In this document: positions 26,672 through 35,767 of the stretch, piece by piece
How the letters are laid out: each line of letters begins with the position of its first letter
How positions within the stretch are numbered: the first letter of the stretch is position 1
Assembly (NCBI GenBank): GCA_015059715.1
Contig: SUZV01000009.1
Coordinates: 42,922 to 106,921, forward strand
From: Rikenellaceae bacterium
GTDB lineage: Bacteria; Bacteroidota; Bacteroidia; Bacteroidales; Rikenellaceae
DNA: 64,000 nt
Direction of reading: 5' to 3'
The notes under the pieces: model-generated
What the model was told of the DNA's origin: nothing
The model's input: only the letters and a program-made list of their open reading frames with translations
The model's database searches: none
Position numbers and translations under genes: made by a program

Positions 26672-28207
26672 ATGTTCAAAGGACACCCTAAAGGACTTTT
26701 AGCAGCAGCTCTCAGTAACATGGGCGAGCGTTTTGGTTACTACATTATGAACGCCGTACTTGTTCTGTTCCTCTGCTCGAAGTTCGGCCTTAGCGAGGAG
26801 ACAAGCTCGCTAATCTACTCATTCTTCTACGCTGGTATCTACATCTTAGCTCTCGTAGGTGGTTATATCGCCGACAAGACTCAGAACTACAAGGGTACCA
26901 TCATGGCAGGTTTGATGATTATGGCATCAGGCTACGTATTGCTCTCTATCCCAATCCTTGCCACATCGACAAACATCAGCTGGCTCTTGCCACTTACCTG
27001 CTTGGCACTCTTTATCATCGCCTTTGGTAACGGTCTGTTCAAGGGTAACCTACAGGCTATCGTAGGTCAGATGTACGACAACCTTGAGGCCGAGGCTGCA
27101 AAGCAGGGCGAGGAGGCTCTCAAGGCTGCAAAGGAGAAGCGTGACTCGGGCTTCCAGATTTTCTATGTCTTTATCAACATTGGTGGTGTTATCGCCCCAT
27201 TCGTGGCTCCACTTCTTCGCGAGTGGTGGCTCAAGGCCCACAACATGTTCTATGAGGCACAGCTACCAGCCCTCTGCCACCAGTATCAGGAGAGCGGCGT
27301 AGTTTCGGAGAACCTTACCTCGTTGGCCGAGAAGGCAAGTGCCGAGCCTATTGCCGACATCGCAACATTCTGTGGCGAATACCTACAGGTATTTAACGAG
27401 GGTATCCACTACTCGTTTATCGCATCTGTAGCAGCAATGCTTATCTCGTTGACTATCTTTATCGCTACGCGCAAGCGTTTCCCAACACCAGCAAAGAAGG
27501 CTCAGGTGACATCTGTTGAGTACACCCCCGAGGAGCGTAAGGCCGCAGCTACCGAGATTAAGCAGCGTATGTATGCACTCTTTGCAGTTCTTGCTATCGC
27601 CATCTTCTTCTGGTTTGCATTCCACCAGAATGGCACATCACTCTCGATGTTTGCTCGCGACTTCGTCAAGTCTGACAGCGTAGCACCCGAGGTATGGCAG
27701 GCACTCAACCCATTGTACGTTATCCTCCTTACCCCTGTAGTTATGTGGGTATTTGGTGCTCTCGGCCGTCGTGGCATCTATATCTCTACACCACGTAAGA
27801 TTGCTATCGGTATGGCTATCGCAGGTACTGCATATGTCTTCCTTGCTGTGTACTCATACTTTATGGGTTACCCATCAGCTACCGAGGCACGTGCTACAGG
27901 CGTAGAGCTCTCAGGACCTTGGGTACTCTTCGTGCTCTACTTCTTCCTCACCGTAGCCGAGTTGTTCATCTCGCCACTGGGTCTTTCGTTTGTATCGAAG
28001 GTGGCACCAAAGCACATGCTCGGTCTTTGCCAGGGTCTATGGCTCGGTGCTACAGCAGTAGGTAACCTCCTACTCTGGATTGGACCACTTATCTACAACG
28101 CAGCACCTATCTGGATATGCTGGACCGTATTCCTCGCTGTATGCCTTGTATCTATGGGTATTATGCTTGGTATGGTTAAGTGGCTTGAGCGTGTAACAAA
28201 CGCCTAA
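26672..28207 (+). CDS. Peptide MFS transporter (POT/PTR2 family), first copy
   Basis: A 511-residue inner-membrane di/tripeptide-proton symporter with about 12-14 hydrophobic helices. The N-terminal 'NMGERFGYYIMNAVLVLFLC' contains the POT ExxER-type segment in its Bacteroidetes form, and 'NGLFKGNLQAIVGQMY' and 'FFWFAFHQNGTSLSMFA' match the family. A loop at about 150-170 (Ala/Glu/Lys-rich) and a soluble insertion at about 190-235 break the core. It opens with the same 'MFKGHPKGL' as the next gene. A terminator hairpin of the GGGTGAC family follows. Confidence 0.92.
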   Translation: MFKGHPKGLLAAALSNMGERFGYYIMNAVLVLFLCSKFGLSEETSSLIYSFFYAGIYILALVGGYIADKTQNYKGTIMAGLMIMASGYVLLSIPILATSTNISWLLPLTCLALFIIAFGNGLFKGNLQAIVGQMYDNLEAEAAKQGEEALKAAKEKRDSGFQIFYVFINIGGVIAPFVAPLLREWWLKAHNMFYEAQLPALCHQYQESGVVSENLTSLAEKASAEPIADIATFCGEYLQVFNEGIHYSFIASVAAMLISLTIFIATRKRFPTPAKKAQVTSVEYTPEERKAAATEIKQRMYALFAVLAIAIFFWFAFHQNGTSLSMFARDFVKSDSVAPEVWQALNPLYVILLTPVVMWVFGALGRRGIYISTPRKIAIGMAIAGTAYVFLAVYSYFMGYPSATEARATGVELSGPWVLFVLYFFLTVAELFISPLGLSFVSKVAPKHMLGLCQGLWLGATAVGNLLLWIGPLIYNAAPIWICWTVFLAVCLVSMGIMLGMVKWLERVTNA

Positions 28208-28274
28208 ATTGCTTCGGGCTGACAGACAACCTCTATTGCGGAGGTTGGCCCTTTAACGATTTGAGTACAAGTAC

Positions 28275-28304
28275 GAGGGTGGCTAAAACCAAGTAGCCAC
28301 CCTC
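28275..28304 (+). terminator. Terminator hairpin of the GGGTGAC family
   Basis: Stem GAGGGTGGCTA (28275-28285) with TAGCCACCCTC (28294-28304), then GCTTTTTAT. The G at stem position 8 replaces the A of the other copies, with the matching C in the other arm. A second small hairpin (CAACCTC/GAGGTTG) lies at 28227-28247. Confidence 0.85.
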
Positions 28305-28449
28305 GCTTTTTATGAATATAAGATATATTTAGCCCTGGTTAGTAGCAATATAGTTTGATATTCGAATTTTTATTATACCTTTGCGCACACATTTTGTGTG
28401 TTATTGCAACAACAAAAACTATTTAATAAATTAACTAAAACTTTAAACT

Positions 28450-30243
28450 ATGTTCAAAGGACATCCTAAAGGTCTCTATGCCTTAGCCCTCGCCAACACA
28501 GGTGAGCGTTTTGGTTACTACACAATGTTGGCCGTATTTGCCCTATTCCTTAGAGAGAACTTCGGCCTTGAGGCTGGTACAGCAGGTGCTATCTACTCTA
28601 CCTTCCTCGGCTTGGTCTACTTTATGCCCCTTGTAGGTGGTATCCTCGCCGATAAGTTCGGTTTCGGACGAATGGTGACTATCGGTATCACGGTAATGTT
28701 CGCAGGCTATATGTTGCTCTCATTCCCATTGGGTGGCGACACTATCGCCATGATAGCTATGATGGCAGCACTGCTGCTCATAAGCCTCGGTACAGGTCTC
28801 TTCAAGGGTAACCTCCAGGTTATGGTGGGTAATCTCTACGACGACCCCAAATATGCCGATAAGCGCGACTCGGGCTTCTCACTCTTCTATATGGCCATCA
28901 ACGTAGGTTCGCTCTTTGCGCCTACTACGGCCGTAGGTATCAAGAACTACGCTATGACCGAGTGGGGCTTCTCATCGAACGATGCCTACCACTTCGCCTT
29001 CGCCGTAGCTTGTGTAGCCCTTGTACTCTCAATACTTATCTACTACGTATTCCGCTCTACATTCCGCCATGTCGAGGGTGGTAAGAAGAAGGGCGAGACT
29101 ACCGTTGTCGAGGATAACCTTACACCCGAGCAGACTAAGCAGCGCATCGTAGCTCTCTGCCTTGTATTTGCCGTTGTTATCTTCTTCTGGATGGCCTTCC
29201 ACCAGAACGGTTTGACGCTCACATACTTCGCCGATGAGTTTACACAGACTACAGCTATAGGTCTTGACACTATGTTCTTCGACGTATGGAACCTCGCACT
29301 TATCATCGTTGCCGTATACGCTACATTCTCAATCTTCCAGAGCGAGGGTGCCAAGGGCAAGCTCCTTTCGGGTCTTCTCGCTTCGGGCGTTTTGGCCTTC
29401 CTCGTATACCGCGCTATGGGCGTAGAGCCTACCGCAGAGGTAGCGGTTGCAGCACCTATCTTCCAGCAGTTTAACCCATTCTATGTAGTGGCGTTGACCC
29501 CTGTATCGATGGCTATCTTCGGCTCGCTGGCACGTAAGGGCAAGGAGCCTTCAGCACCTCGTAAGATTGCTTACGGTATGTTGGTTGCAGCTATCGGCTT
29601 CGTGATTATGGCCGTAGGTTCTGATGGTCTTAACACCCCTAACGAGCAGCAGCGCGCTATCGCCGTAGACAAGGCTGAGACATTTGCTAAGGAGTACTAC
29701 ACGATAGCTCCTACGGCCGAGGCATTGGAGGCTATGAAGGAGGATGCAGAGTATGCCGCTACGGTAAAGCCTGCTACAGACTTTATGGGTAAGCTCACAC
29801 AGAACACCAAGCCTATCTTCTTCGATGTATACAACTCTCAGTCGATTATTGCGGCTAACGACGCTAATGCAGAGGAGAATAGCTCAATTGTTGCTGAGGC
29901 TACTGCCACACTTGAGACTATCAAGGCTGACACTAAGCAGGAGACACGCACATCGCCATACTGGTTGATATTCACCTACTTGATTCTAACATTTGCCGAG
30001 CTTCTACTCTCGCCTATGGGTATCTCATTCGTGTCGAAGGTGGCACCTCCAAAGCTCAAGGGTCTGATGATGGGTGGCTGGTTCGTAGCTACGGCTATTG
30101 GTAATATGCTCGTTGCCGTAGGTGGATTCCTCTGGGCAGGTCTTCCACTATGGTCGGTATGGACAGTGTTTATCGCATTGTGCTTGATTTCTGCCCTCTT
30201 TATGTTCATCATGATGAAGCGTTTGGAGAGCGTTACAAAGTAA
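28450..30243 (+). CDS. Peptide MFS transporter (POT/PTR2 family), second copy
   Basis: A 597-residue paralogue of the preceding transporter, same strand. It shares 'MFKGHPKGL', 'NTGERFGYYTMLAVFALFLR', 'GTGLFKGNLQVMVGNLYDD' and 'FFWMAFHQNGLTLTYFADEF'. It is longer mainly because of an added hydrophobic pair near 300-325 and a charged, Ala/Glu/Lys-rich insertion at about 400-495 between helices. The insertion is soluble and may be exposed outside the membrane plane. Bases just before the two start codons are almost identical. A TPY-like core is conserved, so peptide import is likely for both. Confidence 0.92.
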   Translation: MFKGHPKGLYALALANTGERFGYYTMLAVFALFLRENFGLEAGTAGAIYSTFLGLVYFMPLVGGILADKFGFGRMVTIGITVMFAGYMLLSFPLGGDTIAMIAMMAALLLISLGTGLFKGNLQVMVGNLYDDPKYADKRDSGFSLFYMAINVGSLFAPTTAVGIKNYAMTEWGFSSNDAYHFAFAVACVALVLSILIYYVFRSTFRHVEGGKKKGETTVVEDNLTPEQTKQRIVALCLVFAVVIFFWMAFHQNGLTLTYFADEFTQTTAIGLDTMFFDVWNLALIIVAVYATFSIFQSEGAKGKLLSGLLASGVLAFLVYRAMGVEPTAEVAVAAPIFQQFNPFYVVALTPVSMAIFGSLARKGKEPSAPRKIAYGMLVAAIGFVIMAVGSDGLNTPNEQQRAIAVDKAETFAKEYYTIAPTAEALEAMKEDAEYAATVKPATDFMGKLTQNTKPIFFDVYNSQSIIAANDANAEENSSIVAEATATLETIKADTKQETRTSPYWLIFTYLILTFAELLLSPMGISFVSKVAPPKLKGLMMGGWFVATAIGNMLVAVGGFLWAGLPLWSVWTVFIALCLISALFMFIMMKRLESVTK

Positions 30244-30312
30244 TGGTGACTGAATAAAAGGTCGACGGGTAGTTCTAAGGCTACATCACTTTATTCAACC
30301 ACATAAACAGGC

Positions 30313-30343
30313 GAGGGTGACTATCTACTTTTTAGTCACCCTC
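30313..30343 (+). terminator. Terminator hairpin of the GGGTGAC family
   Basis: Stem GAGGGTGACTA (30313-30323) with TAGTCACCCTC (30333-30343), then ATCTCTTTT, about 70 bases past the second POT stop codon. Confidence 0.85.
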
Positions 30344-30374
30344 ATCTCTTTTAGCGAATATTCACTTTTTTTCG

Positions 30375-30382
30375 TATATTTG
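30375..30382 (+). promoter_or_regulatory. -7 box before dut
   Basis: TATATTTG, an exact match to TAnnTTTG, 35 bases before the ATG at 30418. Confidence 0.5.
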
Positions 30383-30417
30383 ACACCGCAATAATACAAT
30401 ATAGAAAATTGAGCACT

Positions 30418-30849
30418 ATGAGAGTACAGATAGTAAACAAATCGAGCTATGAGACCCCCTTCTACGCTACCGAGCAGGCAGCAGGCATGGACCTTAAGGC
30501 ATATATAGATAAGCCAATAACCCTCGCGCCATTGGAACGCGCCATGGTTCCCACAGGGCTCTACATAGCCCTTCCCGAGGGCTACGAAGCACAGGTGCGC
30601 CCACGTAGCGGCTTAGCCGCAAAGTTCGGTATCACGGTACTGAACGCCCCCGGAACAGTGGATGCCGACTATCGTGGCGAGATAAAGGTTATACTCGTCA
30701 ACCTCTCCAACGAACCCTTTATCATCAACCCTGGCGAGCGCATCGCACAGATGGTCGTGGCACGCTACGAGAAGGTCGAGTGGGAGGAGGTAACATCGCT
30801 TGACACGACAGAGCGCGGCTGCGGAGGCTTTGGCTCAACAGGACGATAG
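30418..30849 (+). CDS. dut: dUTP diphosphatase
   Basis: A 143-residue trimeric dUTPase that turns dUTP into dUMP and PPi, keeping uracil out of DNA. All five motifs are seen: 'AAGMDLKAY', '[13 protein letters not shown]', '[16 protein letters not shown]', '[12 protein letters not shown]' and the C-terminal '[12 protein letters not shown]' P-loop-like tail. The ATG at 30418 is chosen; a TTG three codons upstream is also in frame. It is followed by a very long hairpin. Confidence 0.95.
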   Translation: MRVQIVNKSSYETPFYATEQAAGMDLKAYIDKPITLAPLERAMVPTGLYIALPEGYEAQVRPRSGLAAKFGITVLNAPGTVDADYRGEIKVILVNLSNEPFIINPGERIAQMVVARYEKVEWEEVTSLDTTERGCGGFGSTGR

Positions 30850-30868
30850 AGCGAGAGTCTTAGCTTGC

Positions 30869-30936
30869 GACAACAGCACAATAGAACGGGGGCGACTAAT
30901 TTGCTTCTTAGTCACCCCCCATTCTATTGTGTTGTC
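30869..30936. terminator. Extended hairpin between dut and the aroG-type gene
   Basis: A 68-base nearly perfect hairpin. Base arms GACAACAGCACAATAGAA (30869-30886) pair with TTCTATTGTGTTGTC. The tip is the GGGTGAC-family core GGGGGCGACTAA / TTAGTCACCCCC. It lies between convergent genes and lacks a strong T-run, so it probably acts as a bidirectional barrier. Confidence 0.65.
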
Positions 30937-31021
30937 CCATCCTAAAATAGCGTTACACAACAACAAGTCAAACTATGGAATAGACGAGTAAAAGACTGTA
31001 TGTCGGACCACTACCAAAGGC

Positions 31022-32083
31022 TCACCTACTCTTATTAACATCGAGCTGCTGGCGCACAGACTCCTCATGTATAGCACTGAATATCTGGTTAATAAACTCC
31101 TTAGATATGCTCATTGTCTCGGCCTTGGCCTCGGCAGCAAGCAGTAGCTCGTTATATCTATCGTGCTGAACAACGGCCATAGCGTGCTGACGCTTATACT
31201 CACCTATCTGGCGTGCTACGTCCATACGCTCGGCCAAAAGCTCGATAATGCGACTATCGATGGTATCTATATGCAGGCGGAAGTCACCCAACACATCGTT
31301 GCTTGCAGGCGTGCGCCGCAGCCTAAGCGTGGCCACCAGTTCCTGCAACACCGCAGGGGTTATCTGCTGCGCAGCATCGCTCAGAGCCTCCTCAGGATGT
31401 GGATGACACTCAATCATCAACCCCGAAAAGCCAAGGTCCAAGGCCTGCTGCGAGAGCTGTGCCACAAGGTCGCGACGACCACCTATATGGCTCGGGTCCG
31501 AGAGTATAGCGATAGTCGGGATACGACGATGCAACTCAATAGGCACAGACCAGTGCGGAGCATTGCGATAGGGCGTAGTCTGGTGCGTACCAAAGCCACG
31601 ATGCACAGCCGCCAGACGACGCACTCCACTATTATATACGCGCTCAATAGCCCCCACCCAGAGGTCTACATCGGGGATGACAGGGTTCTTGACAATCACA
31701 GCTATATCTACGCCGCGCAGAGCATCGGCAATCTGCTGTGTAGCAAAGGGGTTAGTCGTAGTACGCGCACCTATCCACACACCATCAATCTCGGCCTTGA
31801 GAGCCTGCTCAAGATGCTCGGGCGTGGCCACCTCGGTGATAACCTTAAGGCCATACTCCCTCTTAGCCTCTGCAAGCCATGCCAATGCCTCGCTACCGAC
31901 ACCCTCGAATGAGCCAGGCTTGGTGCGTGGCTTCCACACACCTGCACGCAGCACACCTACGCCTGCCATAGCCACACCGCGTGCCGCCGCAAGCAGCTGC
32001 TCACGACTCTCGGCACTGCATGGGCCTGCGACATATAGCGGCTCGCAAGCCAACTCCTCAAACAAGGGGCGTAAACCATCCAT
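31022..32083 (-). CDS. DAHP synthase / chorismate mutase, bifunctional
   Basis: A 353-residue two-domain enzyme of the shikimate pathway. Residues 1-255 are a type I-beta DAHP synthase ('VAGPCSAES', 'RAGVWKPRTKPGSFEGVG', 'DPSHIGGRRDLV', 'MIECHPHPEEALSD') that joins PEP and erythrose-4-phosphate. Residues about 265-350 are an AroQ-type chorismate mutase ('DFRLHIDTIDSRIIELLAER'...'IGEYKRQHAMAVVQ'). This order is usual in Bacteroidetes. The fused mutase probably also gives allosteric control by prephenate. Start is the ATG at 32083, eight bases after the cyclophilin stop; a TTG seven codons upstream overlaps that gene. Confidence 0.93.
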   Translation of the reverse strand: MDGLRPLFEELACEPLYVAGPCSAESREQLLAAARGVAMAGVGVLRAGVWKPRTKPGSFEGVGSEALAWLAEAKREYGLKVITEVATPEHLEQALKAEIDGVWIGARTTTNPFATQQIADALRGVDIAVIVKNPVIPDVDLWVGAIERVYNSGVRRLAAVHRGFGTHQTTPYRNAPHWSVPIELHRRIPTIAILSDPSHIGGRRDLVAQLSQQALDLGFSGLMIECHPHPEEALSDAAQQITPAVLQELVATLRLRRTPASNDVLGDFRLHIDTIDSRIIELLAERMDVARQIGEYKRQHAMAVVQHDRYNELLLAAEAKAETMSISKEFINQIFSAIHEESVRQQLDVNKSR

Positions 32084-32090
32084 AGCTCCG

Positions 32091-32528
32091 CTACTCCTCG
32101 ACAATGGTTATCGATAGGATAAGGTCGCCAGGGCGTATATCGTCGATAACGTCCAAGCCCTCAACTACACGACCAAAGCAGGTGTGCACACCATCGAGGT
32201 GCTGGGTATTCATACGATTGTGGCAGATGAAGAACTGCGAGCCTCCAGTATTAGGGCCTCGGTGTGCCATAGAGAGCACTCCCCTATCGTGATACTGACG
32301 CTCGGCACGTGTCTCACATGGGATAGTATATCCTGGGCCTCCAGTGCCATCGCCCTTAGGGCAACCACCCTGAATAACGAAGTCGGGGATTACGCGGTGG
32401 AAGGTGAGGGCATCGTAAAAGTGGCTCTCGGCGAGCTTCACGAAATTATCGACGGTGATAGGTGTCTCGTTAGCATACAGCTCGGCCTTCATATCACCCT
32501 TCTCGGTAGAGATAATAGCATATTTCAT
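32091..32528 (-). CDS. Cyclophilin-type peptidyl-prolyl isomerase
   Basis: A 145-residue cytoplasmic PPIase. The ATG giving [18 protein letters not shown] is chosen because it matches short bacterial cyclophilins and lies downstream of a perfect -7 box; longer in-frame versions have no family support. Active-site motifs '[21 protein letters not shown]' (shown to 20 residues: [20 protein letters not shown]), '[19 protein letters not shown]' and '[17 protein letters not shown]' are complete. It is followed directly by the DAHP synthase gene, probably in one transcript. Confidence 0.94.
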   Translation of the reverse strand: MKYAIISTEKGDMKAELYANETPITVDNFVKLAESHFYDALTFHRVIPDFVIQGGCPKGDGTGGPGYTIPCETRAERQYHDRGVLSMAHRGPNTGGSQFFICHNRMNTQHLDGVHTCFGRVVEGLDVIDDIRPGDLILSITIVEE

Positions 32529-32608
32529 AACTCTTCTGTTTTTAGTTTTTCGCACCATTGCAGTGCTACCATATTCGACATTGGCACTTAGCACCATTAT
32601 AACGATGC

Positions 32609-32616
32609 CAAAGATA
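32609..32616 (-). promoter_or_regulatory. -7 box of the cyclophilin-aroG transcript
   Basis: On the minus strand TATCTTTG, an exact TAnnTTTG match, about 80 bases before the ATG at 32528. Confidence 0.5.
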
Positions 32617-32672
32617 CAATAAAGATACGAAAGATGATACAAAATAGCAGAAAATTTCGTCTTTACGCCTCC

Positions 32673-33869
32673 TTACTCTATCGCCTGTGCCCAAGCAGTC
32701 TCTTGCCACGCGCTATATGTCGCAGGACACTCCTCCTGGGCTACGTAACAGCTAAGACCACAAGAGCGAGTAACCTCTATAGGGGTATCATCACCCGTTG
32801 TAGTGATTAGCTGCTCAGTATAGCCACTATAGAGCACCACCTGCTCTAAGGTATCAGTAAAGTTGTTATATGCCTCCTCGGTTGCTACCATCTCGACATA
32901 GTGCAGCAGGTCGAAGTATAGGTGGTAGTCGAAGTTATCGTATGGCTGTATACTCTCGGCATCGGCCTTTGAGAGGTCGGCCGTAGCCACCACCTGATGC
33001 ATCGCCTCGGCCAGTGCATCGAGCCTCTTACAATCGATAAGGGCTATAGTGCCCGACGACGAGGCATATAGCTCCATATACTCCTTGCACACCTCCTCAA
33101 GCATATGGTCCTCGCGACTAAAGAGCATAGGTATCATCTCCTCGTAGGGGAAACCCGTACCGAGAATCTCGGCAGGCGAGGCGATGATATAGTCCGCCGC
33201 ATTACGCATATCGTACAACGCCTCGACATTGGACATAAAGCAGGCATCGAAGATTATGTAGTTAAAGTAGATATCGCTTATGGCATCCACTAACTCTGGC
33301 ACCTCCATACAGTCGCTATCGTCCTGACCGTAGAACAGAGGGTTAGCCGAGGGCTCATCTGCTGCGCGCGACTCCTCGCCAAGCAGATAGGCATCGTAGA
33401 GGTCGGCAGGGACCCAGCCACCGCCATGTGACGATAGGATAAGGCCGTAGCTATCGGCCGCAGCCTCGCGCTTGACCGTAGCGAATACCTCGCGCATAAA
33501 CTCTTTGTCGACCGTAGATGTCGAGGTCTCATACTCCTTGATAAGACGCTGCTTGGCCATACCGTCATCGAGGTATAGCTCCGTAAGACGTGTATAGTTG
33601 CCTCGGTCGTAGAATACCACGATACGAGCCTTGTCGTGTGGCACATTGTAGAAGGCGGTGAGCACACGCTGAAGGTTCGAATCCATAAACTCGGCAAGGC
33701 CGTTGTTACCCTGCATATATATCAACAGAGTGTGTGATTCGGTAAGTGGGCCTGGCTGGGGTTTAGGCTCGGGGGTTGGCTCGTTGTGCGTAGGGCTCTC
33801 CTTTTCGCAGGCTACAGATAGAAGTAGGCCGAGGAGCACAGCTGTTGCGATAGTCAAGAATCTTTTCAT
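32673..33869 (-). CDS. Clostripain-related (C11) cysteine peptidase lipoprotein
   Basis: A 398-residue surface lipoprotein; the signal 'MKRFLTIATAVLLGLLLSVAC' lipidates Cys21, followed by a Pro-rich linker ('EPTPEPKPQPGP'). The peptidase core shows the catalytic His in 'LILSSHGGGWVPADL' near residue 146 and the catalytic Cys in 'IIFDACFMSNVEALYD' near 208, the C11 dyad. Family members usually cut after Arg or Lys and may need autocleavage. No neighbour suggests a substrate. Confidence 0.9.
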   Translation of the reverse strand: MKRFLTIATAVLLGLLLSVACEKESPTHNEPTPEPKPQPGPLTESHTLLIYMQGNNGLAEFMDSNLQRVLTAFYNVPHDKARIVVFYDRGNYTRLTELYLDDGMAKQRLIKEYETSTSTVDKEFMREVFATVKREAAADSYGLILSSHGGGWVPADLYDAYLLGEESRAADEPSANPLFYGQDDSDCMEVPELVDAISDIYFNYIIFDACFMSNVEALYDMRNAADYIIASPAEILGTGFPYEEMIPMLFSREDHMLEEVCKEYMELYASSSGTIALIDCKRLDALAEAMHQVVATADLSKADAESIQPYDNFDYHLYFDLLHYVEMVATEEAYNNFTDTLEQVVLYSGYTEQLITTTGDDTPIEVTRSCGLSCYVAQEECPATYSAWQETAWAQAIE

Positions 33870-34187
33870 TGTCTTATTATTATATAGGTATTAGTAATAT
33901 CGTTAACCATATCTCTCCACAAAAATAAAAATCTTTTTTTATATTGACAATGTTTTTATCTAAAAAAAATATTATCTAAATCTATTTAGCAATTTATTAA
34001 ATTAATTTATTATTCATTTTTATTTGTTTTTTATTTGGAAATTAGTTTTTTTTGTATACCTTTGCTTTCAGATGGGAGAGATGTGTGAGGGCTAATGTAC
34101 GACTATAATAGGGTTGGCACTTAGATATCAGACAGATACCCAAAACAGAAGATTATTGAGCAAAGAATACAAAAAAAATAAAAAAGT
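33870..34187. other. AT-rich divergent promoter region
   Basis: 318 bases without a gene. The central part (33930-34060) is almost pure A/T. It holds the consensus promoter of the lipoprotein gene to the right and a leader of about 120 bases with no recognised riboswitch fold. Confidence 0.5.
34034..34064 (+). promoter_or_regulatory. Consensus -33/-7 promoter
   Basis: TTTG (34034-34037), 19 bases, TACCTTTG (34057-34064). Spacing and both boxes match the Bacteroidetes housekeeping promoter. Confidence 0.75.
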
Positions 34188-35714
34188 ATGAAAATGAGAA
34201 TCTATCTAAAGACGTTTTTCGCCTTATTAGCGATGTTTGCTGTTGTAGGATGCAACAATGAAGAGCCAGCTTTCACCCCCCAGGACGGCCCTAACCAAAA
34301 TGAGAAGGAGCCGACAGTTGCGATAGAGGTGAGCCAGATTACGACCGATAGCATCACCTTTACGATTGAGGCGACAGATGCCAACACCATCACCTATCTT
34401 TTGGTCGAGGGCACTGCTGCGCCCGACGCATCGAGTGTGCTCACCGACGGCGTAAAGGTCGATACAGATACAATCACCTGCTCGGAGCTAAAGCCCGACA
34501 CCGACTATGCGATAGGCGTTGTGGCGGTAAATGTCGAGAAACAGGCCTACGCCTCTACAGGTGCTAAGACCGAGGCCGAGGAGGTCCCTATGCCCGAGGT
34601 TACAATATCACTACGCGAGGGCAGTGTAACGGAGAATACTCTAAGCTTCTTCATCTCGTCTACCAATGCCGATGTACTCAAGTGGGTATGCATCGAGGAT
34701 GGCTCGCGCGACGTTACCGCAGCACAGGTGATTGCTAACGGCACATCTACAGAGCCAAACAGCGAGAGCGAGGTAGTGGTTGAGAATCTTGAGCCCAATA
34801 CGCCATATGCCATCTATGCCGCTGCAACGTGCAATATCGAGGGCTTTGAGCCACAGCTCAGCGACAAACTGGTGATACGCACCGCCGAGATAGAGCCCGT
34901 AAGCTACACGCTCTCGGAGAGCACTACGGCGACAGCCAGCAAGAGCAGCTCTACGCTTGACAACTATTTTGTTACCTTTACCGATGAGACCAATGGCTAC
35001 ACCCTGCGTTGCGACTTCTATGCCGCTACTGGCGACTATCTCCCCTCTGGAGAGTATACACTCGGAGAGGCTGCTGAGGGCCTACTTAACAATAGGTATA
35101 CCTCATTTATGGAGACTCCATCGAGCCAGATGACGCTATTTGAGAGCGGTAGCATCACCGTAGAGGCAACGCCTAATGAGGAGACGCGCGAGGTGCAGTA
35201 CACGTTCAATGGAAACCTCTACTTTGCCAATGGCGACTTCGTGACGCTTAACTATAGTGGCACGGTTGAGGGCATTGAGCTGCCAGAGCCTCTGCCTGAT
35301 ACGCCAAATATCCCCGAGGGAGCTACGGTGTTTACGCCTGACGTTGAAGTTAAACAGCCTGTACGTCTTCATACCTCATCCCTAGTGCCAGGTGAGTACT
35401 ATATAAAGTTCTACGACAGTAATTGGAATGAGCTCGTGCTTGACATTATGCTTGACCCTGCGATATGTAACGATGGCAAGGATGCTCTTCCTGCTGGTCG
35501 CTACACCATGGAGGATGGCACTATTGATAGCTATAGTAACATTGCACTCTATAGCCCATATTTTTCGGAGAACTTTACCGAGGCTGAACTTGTCGTAAGC
35601 GTAGAGGGTTTGGAGTATGAGCTTACGTTTATAGGCACTGCTGGCAGTGGCTCAACGGCCAAGACGTTCTACATGTACTACAAGGGCGAGATTCAGGATA
35701 TGGTATCGGAGTAG
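34188..35714 (+). CDS. FN3-like repeat lipoprotein
   Basis: A 508-residue lipoprotein (MKMRIYLKTFFALLAMFAVVGC, lipidated Cys22). Two FN3-like units cover about 45-130 and 137-230, each with the pattern 'TFTIEATDANTITYLLVEG' then 'LKPDTDYAIGVVAVN'. Beyond 235 are two further beta-rich domains of unknown type, the second starting near 395. The next gene encodes a relative with the same layout, and the protein at the left window edge shares the FN3 unit. No enzyme motif. Probably a surface adhesin or binding protein. Confidence 0.75.
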   Translation: MKMRIYLKTFFALLAMFAVVGCNNEEPAFTPQDGPNQNEKEPTVAIEVSQITTDSITFTIEATDANTITYLLVEGTAAPDASSVLTDGVKVDTDTITCSELKPDTDYAIGVVAVNVEKQAYASTGAKTEAEEVPMPEVTISLREGSVTENTLSFFISSTNADVLKWVCIEDGSRDVTAAQVIANGTSTEPNSESEVVVENLEPNTPYAIYAAATCNIEGFEPQLSDKLVIRTAEIEPVSYTLSESTTATASKSSSTLDNYFVTFTDETNGYTLRCDFYAATGDYLPSGEYTLGEAAEGLLNNRYTSFMETPSSQMTLFESGSITVEATPNEETREVQYTFNGNLYFANGDFVTLNYSGTVEGIELPEPLPDTPNIPEGATVFTPDVEVKQPVRLHTSSLVPGEYYIKFYDSNWNELVLDIMLDPAICNDGKDALPAGRYTMEDGTIDSYSNIALYSPYFSENFTEAELVVSVEGLEYELTFIGTAGSGSTAKTFYMYYKGEIQDMVSE

Positions 35715-35767
35715 AGAAACGAGCAACTAACTTATTACAAACCAAATAAAGCAAAAAATTAGAACCT

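Noticed and set aside
31163..31912. Plus-strand frame of 249 codons inside the DAHP synthase gene
   Set aside because: Antisense to a clearly recognised enzyme, with no family-like motif of its own.
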